A stretch of 14,647 nt of DNA, taken from the NCBI GenBank assembly GCA_039806065.1, contig JBDKJS010000206.1:1-14647 (forward strand), given 5' to 3'. This DNA comes from JBDKJS01 sp039806065. Its GTDB lineage: Bacteria > Bacteroidota > Bacteroidia > AKYH767-A > 2013-40CM-41-45. Position 1 is the stretch's first letter; each line of letters starts with the position of its first letter. The translations under genes and the position numbers were made by a program. Under the pieces are notes generated by a model. That model was not told where the DNA came from. It saw only the letters and a program-made list of their open reading frames with translations, and did no database searches. Below, piece after piece: positions 1 through 5,705 of the stretch.

Positions 1-837
1 CCTTATGGCATCAGTGTTTCAAGTCAGGTTGAAGGACCCTTGTTTACACAAGATGCCATTGGTTCTCAATTGGTTTTTACAAAACAAGGTGATCAATGTG
101 TGCTGATGCAACAATACCCCTACTATGATTTATTTGACTTTGACCGTTGCAATGGCGATTTAATTTTTAAAGAGAGAATATTGGCAAGCGATACCCCTTA
201 TGCCAATCTAGGTGTTGCCTTTTCTGCCAATGGCAGATATTTATACAGAAGTAGTAGTCAACACATATTACAATATGATACTTATGCTTCAAGTATTGCT
301 TCCACATGCGATACCGTTGCGATATGGGATAGTAGTTTTGCTCCTTTAGGTACTATTTTTTTCATGATGCAGTTAGCACCTGACAATAGGATATATGTAA
401 GTACAGCACAAGGCACCAATGTGCTGCATGTCATCAACAGCCCTGATAGTGCAGGCATGGCCTGCAATGTGGTGCAGCAGGGTTTGGTGCTGCCATCGTA
501 CAATGCCTTTAGCATGCCCAACCACACCAACTATGAGTTGGGGCCCATAGATGGCAGCCTGTGTGATAGTTTAGGTTTAAACAATGTAGCAGTCATTAAC
601 CAAAGCAATGAAGCAAATAGCGTTACCGTTTTCCCCAACCCTTCGGCATCATGTTTCAATTTTCTTATTCAAAACGAAACGGTGAGCAGTGTAGCGGTTT
701 ATAATTTGTTTGGAGAGGTTACCGTTACCAGCACCAAGCCAAATATTAATTTGAGTGGCGAACCCAGTGGAGTTTATCTTTACAGAGTTAAAACAAGGAG
801 CGGGAAGGAGTTTAGAGGAAAGCTGCAGAAATTGTAA
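1..837 (+). CDS. Secreted beta-propeller-like protein with T9SS sorting domain (5' end outside window)
   Basis: The reading frame is open from base 1, so this is the C-terminal 278 residues of a longer protein; the TTG at 40 is not its real start. The body carries repeated blade-like strands (GRYLYRSSSQHILQYDT, then QLAPDNRIYVSTAQGTN), the pattern of the WD40/PD40-like propellers common in exported Bacteroidota proteins. From about visible residue 208 a type A T9SS C-terminal domain begins with the motif VFPNPSAS, continues through VAVYNLFGEV, and ends with SGVYLYRVKTRSGKEFRGKL, the usual aGvYl...g....k.k finish. The product should therefore be exported through the Por/Spr machinery and released or anchored at the cell surface. 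The substrate or partner cannot be told from this part. It is convergent with tsaC. Confidence 0.85.
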   Translation, partial: PYGISVSSQVEGPLFTQDAIGSQLVFTKQGDQCVLMQQYPYYDLFDFDRCNGDLIFKERILASDTPYANLGVAFSANGRYLYRSSSQHILQYDTYASSIASTCDTVAIWDSSFAPLGTIFFMMQLAPDNRIYVSTAQGTNVLHVINSPDSAGMACNVVQQGLVLPSYNAFSMPNHTNYELGPIDGSLCDSLGLNNVAVINQSNEANSVTVFPNPSASCFNFLIQNETVSSVAVYNLFGEVTVTSTKPNINLSGEPSGVYLYRVKTRSGKEFRGKLQKL

Positions 838-880
838 AAGGTGAATAGCTGGCCCTGCGGCCCGGGGTGAGCGGATTAGC

Positions 881-910
881 TGCCGCCAAAAAAAACTTTT
901 TTTGGTGGCA
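881..910. terminator. Long inverted repeat, probable bidirectional terminator
   Basis: The left arm 881-894 (TGCCGCC then seven A) pairs with the right arm 897-910 (seven T then GGTGGCA). There is one G-T pairing and a two-base gap. Read on either strand, a GC-rich base is joined to an A/T stem, and the T run could serve as the U tract. It lies between convergent stop codons, as expected for a shared terminator. Because the T run is inside the stem rather than after it, the form is not classical. Confidence 0.5.
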
Positions 911-944
911 CTATGAGCGAAAACCGGCACTGCTGATGATGAGT

Positions 945-965
945 GGCGGTGGTGGTGATGCCGCC
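945..965. repeat. Short GC inverted repeat GGCGG...CCGCC
   Basis: A 5-bp GC stem (945-949 with 961-965) encloses an 11-nt loop containing GGTGGT. Its right half, TGCCGCC followed by CAAAAG (959-970), resembles the left half of the inverted repeat at 881-895, so it may be a degenerate second copy. No clear T tract follows on the minus strand. Confidence 0.3.
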
Positions 966-1011
966 CAAAAGTGGAATATTTAAATTTATGTTGGTTGGGA
1001 AGGGGCTATGG

Positions 1012-1998
1012 TTAGCTGCTAGCGTGCGATGCCCGCTGCAGGCGATCATTGATGGCGGCTCCTATATCGTGGTTGGGTAATTTTTCGGCTAGGATGATAT
1101 CGAGATTTTGGTCGTCAAGGGTGTGCATGGCGGCATACATTTGCTGGGCAGCTTGGTAAAGGTGGCCATGTGGGCTAAGGATGATGTGGGGCAGGTGCTG
1201 CAGGGTTGGTGGCAGGGTTTGAAAGAGTAGAAGTCCAATTTTTTTATTCGCCAGCTGGTTTACCGAGTTTTGAATATTGGTGGTGAGTACAAAGGGAGTA
1301 CGTGGGGAATAATGGTGTAGCAACTGGCCTGGTGTATTGGGTGTAGATGGCTGATGGGCTAGTTGTAGGGCATTGCAGTAGGGTTGAAGCTGTGCTGCGG
1401 TAATGCTTCCTTGGCGGTGAATGGTGATGGTGTGTTGATGGGCTGAAATAATGGTGGATTCAATGCCGAAGCTACAGGGGCCGCCATCTAGTATGTATGG
1501 AATAACACCGTTCAACTGCTTGTGAACATGCTGTGCAGTGGTGGGGCTGATGTAGGTAAACTTATTGGCACTGGGTGCTGCTAGGGGAAAGGTGAGTTGT
1601 TGCAGTACGGCCGTGGTGAGTGGGTGGGCAGGAAAACGAATAGCTACCAATGGACTGCCAGCAGTGATAAGATCAGATATAAGTGGAGACTTGGGGAGGA
1701 GGTAAGTAAGGGGTCCTGGAGAAAAGTGTTGTATCAGTGTTTTAATTACTGGTGGCACATGGGTTACATATTCCGGAAGTTGATCAGGATGGTGCAGGTG
1801 TATGATCAGGGGATTGAAGAGGGGGCGCTGTTTGGCTTCAAATATTTTTAGTACCGCATGGTGATCCAGGGCATTGGCTGCGAGACCGTAAACGGTTTCA
1901 GTAGGAAGGGCTACCAGCTCACCCTGCTGAAGCCAGTGTGCTGCTGTAGCGGTGTTGGTGCCTATGATGGTGGGTAAGTGTGGTATGGAGTTTTGCAT
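1012..1998 (-). CDS. tsaC: Threonylcarbamoyl-AMP synthase, Sua5 type (t6A tRNA modification)
   Basis: This enzyme makes threonylcarbamoyl-AMP from threonine, bicarbonate and ATP, the first step of t6A synthesis at position 37 of ANN-decoding tRNAs, in the cytoplasm. The YrdC domain covers about residues 12-205, with PTETVYGLAANAL (32-44), KQRPLFNPL (56-64), PGPLTYLLPK (94-103), APSANKFTYISPT (141-153) and DGGPCSFGIESTI (171-183). The linker TPGQLLHHYSPRTP (222-235) is the hallmark of the longer Sua5 type, followed by the Sua5 domain ending in INDRLQRAS. The length of 328 residues fits Sua5 rather than the short TsaC form. The ATG at 1998 follows the ung stop by 10 bases, so the two genes probably share a transcript. 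The protein is unusually rich in histidine (25 of 328), matching a strong C-over-G bias of its coding strand. Confidence 0.95.
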   Translation of the reverse strand: MQNSIPHLPTIIGTNTATAAHWLQQGELVALPTETVYGLAANALDHHAVLKIFEAKQRPLFNPLIIHLHHPDQLPEYVTHVPPVIKTLIQHFSPGPLTYLLPKSPLISDLITAGSPLVAIRFPAHPLTTAVLQQLTFPLAAPSANKFTYISPTTAQHVHKQLNGVIPYILDGGPCSFGIESTIISAHQHTITIHRQGSITAAQLQPYCNALQLAHQPSTPNTPGQLLHHYSPRTPFVLTTNIQNSVNQLANKKIGLLLFQTLPPTLQHLPHIILSPHGHLYQAAQQMYAAMHTLDDQNLDIILAEKLPNHDIGAAINDRLQRASHASS

Positions 1999-2008
1999 GG
2001 TAGTGGAG

Positions 2009-2701
2009 CTATACTGCCCAATTGATCATGGGCTGTTGGGTGGCGATGAGGTATTGGTTGGTTTTAGAAAATGGTTGGCTGCCAAAAAAGCCACCATGTG
2101 CTGAAAGTGGAGAGGGGTGTGCAGATTGAATGATGGAGTGCTTGGAGGTGTTGATGAGTTTAATTTTAGCTTGTGCATATTTACCCCATAGTATAAATAC
2201 TAAATTATTTTTTGTTTCACTTAAATGCTGGATAACATAATCAGTAAAAGGTTCCCAACCCTTCTGCTGATGTGATCCGGGTTGAAGTGGAGCCACGGTA
2301 AGGGTGGCATTGAGTAGCAGCACACCTTGCCTGGCCCATCCGCTAAGGTCCACATTAGCACCACGGTCTATCTGAACATCGCTATGGAGCTCTTTAAAAA
2401 TATTGCGAAGGCTTGGCGGAGCCTTTTCGCCAAGGGGAACTGAAAATGATAATCCATGGGCTTGTTTGGGATGGTGGTAAGGATCTTGGCCTAAGAGTAC
2501 CACTTTCACTTGTTGGTAAGGGGTAAGTGCAAATGCCTGAAATACTTGGTGGGCAGGTGGGAAATAAGCTTGGACGGGAGCAGCCAATTGATCTAGAAAA
2601 TGCGTTAGTTGCTTAAAGCTACTAGCCTCAAGGGCAGGCTGTAATGCTTGCCGCCATGGTGGCGGCAGAGTGGCTACAAAAGCTTTGGTAGAACTGGGCA
2701 T
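2009..2701 (-). CDS. ung: Uracil-DNA glycosylase, family 1
   Basis: The enzyme removes uracil from DNA, the first step of base excision repair after cytosine deamination or dUMP incorporation. Family 1 motifs are intact: GQDPYH (71-76, with the catalytic Asp73), the uracil-pocket stretch GVLLLNATLTV (126-136) and the minor-groove loop HPSPLSAHGGFFG (195-207). I chose the ATG at 2701, which gives 230 residues, close to the family norm. The frame stays open to a GTG at 2770, but the 23 extra residues do not resemble the family and would run through the divergent promoter region. No Shine-Dalgarno sequence is visible. It is the first gene of a pair with tsaC and is divergent from a small lipoprotein gene. 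Confidence 0.95.
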   Translation of the reverse strand: MPSSTKAFVATLPPPWRQALQPALEASSFKQLTHFLDQLAAPVQAYFPPAHQVFQAFALTPYQQVKVVLLGQDPYHHPKQAHGLSFSVPLGEKAPPSLRNIFKELHSDVQIDRGANVDLSGWARQGVLLLNATLTVAPLQPGSHQQKGWEPFTDYVIQHLSETKNNLVFILWGKYAQAKIKLINTSKHSIIQSAHPSPLSAHGGFFGSQPFSKTNQYLIATQQPMINWAV

Positions 2702-2729
2702 GATGCGAAAAAATAATGTAGCTGGCGCG

Positions 2730-2757
2730 TTGAGTGAAGGGTAAAATTTTATATTTG
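2730..2757 (+). promoter_or_regulatory. Bacteroidota-type promoter for the small lipoprotein gene
   Basis: A TTG at 2730-2732 is followed after 17 bases by TATATTTG at 2750-2757, a perfect match to the -7 box TAnnTTTG of the primary Bacteroidota sigma factor with an allowed spacing. Transcription would start near 2763, giving a leader of about 55 bases before the ATG at 2818. Confidence 0.6.
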
Positions 2758-2758
2758 T

Positions 2759-2766
2759 GCAAAATA
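2759..2766 (-). promoter_or_regulatory. Possible -7 box for ung-tsaC
   Basis: On the minus strand this reads TATTTTGC, one base short of the TAnnTTTG consensus. It would give a leader of about 50 bases before the ung ATG. It is only one base away from the plus-strand -7 box, so the two promoters would overlap face to face. No convincing -33 TTG was fixed, so this is tentative. Confidence 0.3.
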
Positions 2767-2817
2767 CCACAACAATTTTTAAGAACCACCGTTAAAATTT
2801 AAAATTCTATCCTCGCA

Positions 2818-2943
2818 ATGAAAAAATTAATCTGCTTCACTTTATTGGCTTGCATTATGATGGCATCTTTTGCTTGCAAATCGCATGAGAAATGCCCTGC
2901 ATATGGCAAGGCTGCTACCACTTCTAGCAAAAAAGCGATTTAA
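2818..2943 (+). CDS. Small predicted lipoprotein, 41 residues, CPAYGK motif
   Basis: The frame starts at ATG 2818 and encodes MKKLICFTLLACIMMASFAC followed by a short tail KSHEKCPAYGKAATTSSKKAI. The N-terminus is a signal peptide: two lysines, a hydrophobic core, then the lipobox-like SFAC, so the mature part would be about 22 residues attached through lipidated Cys20. Gene status is supported by a consensus promoter 60 bases upstream, a rho-independent terminator just after the stop, and the coherent signal peptide. From memory, very short Bacteroidota lipoproteins with a CPAY motif occur elsewhere, but I cannot verify that here. Function is unknown. It is divergent from ung and convergent with the S51 peptidase, whose stop lies only 14 bases away. 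Confidence 0.75.
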   Translation: MKKLICFTLLACIMMASFACKSHEKCPAYGKAATTSSKKAI

Positions 2944-2957
2944 TTATTCCATATCTT

Positions 2958-4262
2958 CTAATGAATCACGGTGAACTTTGTTGATTGCCGTGATTTTTTA
3001 TTTGTTACATTCACTACATATACACCAGCAGCCAAGGGCATTGGAAGCATGATGGTATGGGAATTGCCAGGAGGCAGGATGGTCTCAAAATGGATAGTGC
3101 CTAGGCCACCATGGAGGGTAAGATAGCCGCTGTTGGTAAGGCCTTTTAATTCAAGTTGTTGGTCCTTGTAATAAACGTGAAGGGAAGTATTGCTCAATGG
3201 CGGAGCAGCATGGGTGCTCACATTGCAAATGGCTGGTAAGGCTGCTGCTGCAGTAAAAAAATTTCCTGAAAGGGCATACCAATCTTCCCATTGTCCTCCC
3301 AATCCGTTGTTCCAATTGCTGAGTTCAAAAAAATTAACCCCATCGCTGGTACCGGGTACTTTATATACTTTTACCGCCTTGCCATTCCTATTCCAGGTGA
3401 GTGGCAGATTGGGTAGGCATAACTCAGGTTGAAGGGTGTCTTCACAATTAGCTTGTAAAAAATAAGCAAACTCTTGGTAGGTGGGATAATCGCCATAGAC
3501 TCGGGCTTTGCCCGTGTGGTCTATGCATACAGCCACATATTCATTGCAAGCAATGCCTTGGATGGGTGTATTAAATGATTGAACAAGCTGGGCTAAAAAA
3601 CCGAAATGACGGCCTCTGCGGTCGGGACTATCATAATGCGAATCTGTGATGACACCGTGCAGCCAAGGTTGCTCTAAAAAATCATTTGACGCTAGCGTGG
3701 CATTGGGATGATAAGGGTTAGCGAGCATAGTAGCACTGGTGATAGTGCCATTTAAGGCAGTGAAAACATGCTGGCCCTGAATGGCCATGCCTGCACTAAT
3801 ACCGCCCACTGGAATTTTTTTTACATTGATCAAGTAGTTGATCACACTGTCAACAGGTGTATTGTGCCAATAGGTATAATACACACCTTGGTCGCCACCG
3901 GCAAACCATAGCCCTTCGGCTCCTAATAGCTGCTGTAGTACATAGCCATCATACGAAGCTGCAGCAGTATTGCACCGGATGGTTTGAACAGAGTTGACAT
4001 TTACTCCCAACTGGCTGTACAGGTAAGCATTGTAACCATTGCTGCCGCTGGTGCGCAGCACCACTATGTCGCCACCACCAGTTTGCTGTAGAAACCACCT
4101 CATGGCATCATCCTGCTCGCCAGCACCGCCCATGAGCACACATCCTTGCTGTGTGCTAGTGGTAACATCAGTAGTATCGCCAGTGAAGTAGGAGGTATAG
4201 TTTTGAGCTATACTGGCTATTTGTATTATTGTAAAGATGATTAATAGCTTAAATGATTTCAT
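2958..4262 (-). CDS. Secreted cyanophycinase-like S51 peptidase with T9SS-like tail
   Basis: The protein is a serine exopeptidase of family S51; the family includes cyanophycinase, which cuts beta-Asp-Arg polymer. A signal peptide covers residues 1-19. Family motifs are GGAGEQDD (45-52), FAGGDQ (120-125), the nucleophile elbow GGISAG with Ser156, the His motif DSHYDSPDRRGR (207-218, His209) and NEY with Glu241. Compared with what I recall of cyanophycinase (DQHF..R.R..R), the residue before the His is Ser rather than Gln and the first Arg position is Pro, so the substrate may differ. The region after about 355 looks like a degenerate T9SS tail lacking PNP but ending AAGVYVVNVTNKKSRQSTKF. Its ATG overlaps the OsmC stop as ATGA, implying translational coupling. 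The actual substrate is unknown. Confidence 0.85.
   Translation of the reverse strand: MKSFKLLIIFTIIQIASIAQNYTSYFTGDTTDVTTSTQQGCVLMGGAGEQDDAMRWFLQQTGGGDIVVLRTSGSNGYNAYLYSQLGVNVNSVQTIRCNTAAASYDGYVLQQLLGAEGLWFAGGDQGVYYTYWHNTPVDSVINYLINVKKIPVGGISAGMAIQGQHVFTALNGTITSATMLANPYHPNATLASNDFLEQPWLHGVITDSHYDSPDRRGRHFGFLAQLVQSFNTPIQGIACNEYVAVCIDHTGKARVYGDYPTYQEFAYFLQANCEDTLQPELCLPNLPLTWNRNGKAVKVYKVPGTSDGVNFFELSNWNNGLGGQWEDWYALSGNFFTAAAALPAICNVSTHAAPPLSNTSLHVYYKDQQLELKGLTNSGYLTLHGGLGTIHFETILPPGNSHTIMLPMPLAAGVYVVNVTNKKSRQSTKFTVIH
2964..3003 (+). terminator. Rho-independent terminator of the small lipoprotein gene
   Basis: A perfect 8-bp stem, AATCACGG (2964-2971) with CCGTGATT (2988-2995), has a 16-nt loop and runs straight into a T tract (2994-2999, then 3001-3003). 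It is correctly oriented only for the plus strand and starts 20 bases after the lipoprotein stop. It lies within the last codons of the minus-strand S51 peptidase gene. Confidence 0.7.
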
Positions 4263-4666
4263 TGAAAGTGTATTTCAAAAATTTGCTTTAGTTCAGGATG
4301 CAGGCTAAGACTTACAGGACAGGTGTGCACAGCATGTTCAATAATTTTTTTCTCTTTATCGGTATAGTTATTTGGGGGGAAATGGAGTGCAACGTGCACT
4401 TCTGCCACCCTTCTGGGATTAGAGGCCATTACCTTGGTGATCTCTAAATTGGTACCATCCACACTAAAACCGTGTGTGCGGGCTGCAATGCCCACTATAG
4501 AAATGGCGCAACTGCCCAATGATGCGGCTAACAAATCAGTTGGACTAAAGGCTTCTCCTTTGCCATGATTGTCTTTTGGAGCATCAGTTAGTATTTCATT
4601 GCCTGAGGCAAGGTGTATGGCTTTGGTACGTAATTCACCAAGATAAGTGGTGCGAATGGTTATCAT
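4259..4666 (-). CDS. OsmC/Ohr-family protein
   Basis: The family contains thiol-dependent peroxidases that reduce organic hydroperoxides or related substrates in the cytoplasm. The 135-residue length is normal. The two redox cysteines are present: Cys53 in the helix motif SLGSCA and Cys116 in HTCPVS. The stretch GKGEAFSPTDLLAASLGSC (36-53 region) is the classic OsmC signature, and the N-terminus resembles the YhfA-like OsmC branch rather than Ohr. It starts 8 bases after the substrate-binding protein gene and overlaps the S51 peptidase start by ATGA, so it is the middle gene of a three-gene operon. Why it sits between two envelope proteins is not obvious. Subfamily and substrate cannot be fixed by eye. 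Confidence 0.9.
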   Translation of the reverse strand: MITIRTTYLGELRTKAIHLASGNEILTDAPKDNHGKGEAFSPTDLLAASLGSCAISIVGIAARTHGFSVDGTNLEITKVMASNPRRVAEVHVALHFPPNNYTDKEKKIIEHAVHTCPVSLSLHPELKQIFEIHFQ

Positions 4667-4674
4667 CTTGCAGA

Positions 4675-5631
4675 TTATAAATGGAAATTATATTTTTGAA
4701 GTTGAGCGGCATTGGTTACAGTTTTGCGCTTTTGAACAAGCTGCGGTTGTAGCCATTTGGTATCTTTAGTACGAATGTAGGCGGCAGCAGCTGCTCCTGT
4801 TTGATAACCCCAAGCAAACATATCGGCCCCAAAGGCTGCCACAGCTCCACGCTTAACCAACCCTTCTTCACTTGTGAATACAGGCACCTGGGCTACATCA
4901 CAAAGTTGCACTATTATTTCCATCGCACTAAAAACAGTGTTGTCAGGCATCGCAAAAAAAGCATCTACTTTTTTTTGCAAGAGTGCTTTGGTATTTAGCA
5001 TCACTTCATTCGAGTTGGTTACGGGTTGAGCAATTAATTCAAGCTGCATTTGTTGGCAAGTTTGCTTCATATGGTTAAGTGCTTGCATGGATTGAGGCTC
5101 CGATTGATTGTATATAATGCCCAGTCTAGCTACATCTGGTTTTAACTGCTTCATGAGCATAAGGCTGGTGTCTAAATAAGCATGTGTTTCATAAACACCA
5201 CTTAGCTGCGCAGGCCAGCGACCATTTTTCTGGGTAATCTGTGCAATCTCTGCTGAAGGTGACACCATCATGAAAACAGGAATATGATCATTTTTATTGA
5301 GGGCAGTTAGGGTGCTGAGCGTTGGACATGTAGCTATGAGAAGTGGTTGTTTGGATTTTAAATAGGCATCAGCTTGTAAGAGTGCTGCTCTATCGTTTTG
5401 GGCATTTCTATAAATGATGGTGATGTTTTTTTTTGATTCACTGTAACCACTATCGGCAAGTGCTTTATAAAATCCATCTTTGGCCTGTGCCAATGTTTCA
5501 TCTTGCAATAAATCTAAAAAAGCTATCACCGGTACTTGGTTTTGTTGAGCCTTATTGCAATGAAGGAGTGATGCCATGATGGCAAGCAAGCATAGCCACC
5601 TTTTAATGAAATGAAATTTAATTTGATTCAT
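4675..5631 (-). CDS. ABC transporter substrate-binding lipoprotein (ABC_sub_bind/TrpX-like)
   Basis: The 318-residue protein matches the ABC_sub_bind family (Pfam PF04392, DUF534), whose members bind small ligands such as aromatic amino acids for uptake. The N-terminus has basic residues, a hydrophobic stretch and the lipobox LLHC with Cys25, so the mature protein is probably lipid-anchored. The fold shows two lobes: VPVIAFLDLLQDETLAQAKDGF near 33-54, LLIATCPTLSTLTAL near 96-110, RLGIIYNQSEPQS near 169-181, and VPVFTSEEGLVKRGAVAAFG near 249-268. This pattern of alternating strands is typical of the family. No permease or ATPase gene is nearby, so it is an orphan here. It is first in the operon with OsmC and the S51 peptidase and divergent from the ureohydrolase. 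The ligand is unknown. Confidence 0.85.
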   Translation of the reverse strand: MNQIKFHFIKRWLCLLAIMASLLHCNKAQQNQVPVIAFLDLLQDETLAQAKDGFYKALADSGYSESKKNITIIYRNAQNDRAALLQADAYLKSKQPLLIATCPTLSTLTALNKNDHIPVFMMVSPSAEIAQITQKNGRWPAQLSGVYETHAYLDTSLMLMKQLKPDVARLGIIYNQSEPQSMQALNHMKQTCQQMQLELIAQPVTNSNEVMLNTKALLQKKVDAFFAMPDNTVFSAMEIIVQLCDVAQVPVFTSEEGLVKRGAVAAFGADMFAWGYQTGAAAAAYIRTKDTKWLQPQLVQKRKTVTNAAQLQKYNFHL

Positions 5632-5642
5632 AAAATTTTACA

Positions 5643-5649
5643 CAAAGTA
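5643..5649 (-). promoter_or_regulatory. Possible -7-like box for the substrate-binding protein operon
   Basis: On the minus strand this reads TACTTTG, 11 bases before the ATG of the substrate-binding protein gene. It is one base shorter than TAnnTTTG, so it is a weak candidate. The same seven-base variant occurs ahead of dnaE (8443-8449). Confidence 0.25.
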
Positions 5650-5692
5650 CAATTTATATAATGATGAAAGAAATCTATCGATCAAAAGACCC

Positions 5693-5700
5693 TATCTTTG
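5693..5700 (+). promoter_or_regulatory. Perfect -7 box TATCTTTG just before ATG 5706
   Basis: TATCTTTG fits TAnnTTTG exactly. It ends five bases before the in-frame ATG at 5706, so transcription would begin at or next to that codon, giving a leaderless or nearly leaderless mRNA. I found no TTG at the -33 position, which lowers confidence. Confidence 0.45.
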
Positions 5701-5705
5701 CCAAT

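Larger units (their letters stand above)
838..1011. other. GC-rich convergent intergenic region with inverted repeats
   Basis: This 174-bp spacer separates the stop codons of two convergent genes. It holds no credible ORF but several inverted repeats (two are listed separately) and a GGT-rich run around 944-957. A smaller GGCC...GGCC dyad lies at 851-861. The likely role is termination of both transcripts. The sequence is richer in G than the neighbouring genes. Confidence 0.5.

Noticed and set aside
40..42. TTG as the start of the first gene
   Set aside because: The frame is open to base 1 with protein-like sequence before it and no signal peptide after it; the gene simply begins outside the window.
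649..930. Minus-strand frame spanning the end of the first gene and the intergenic region
   Set aside because: It crosses the T9SS domain coding region and the inverted repeat, and shows no family motifs.
943..960. GGT/GTG-rich run as a microsatellite or G-quadruplex
   Set aside because: Only a few interrupted units with runs of two G; too short and irregular to support either.
1597..1851. Plus-strand frame inside tsaC
   Set aside because: It is antisense to the core YrdC motifs; the tryptophan- and glycine-rich translation reflects the skewed composition of the opposite gene.
2702..2770. GTG-initiated 23-residue extension of Ung
   Set aside because: It would place coding sequence across the divergent promoter boxes, and it does not resemble the N-termini of the family; the ATG at 2701 gives a normal length.
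4675..5631. Complete ABC importer operon
   Set aside because: Only the binding protein is present; neighbours are OsmC and a peptidase, and no membrane or ATPase component occurs in the window.
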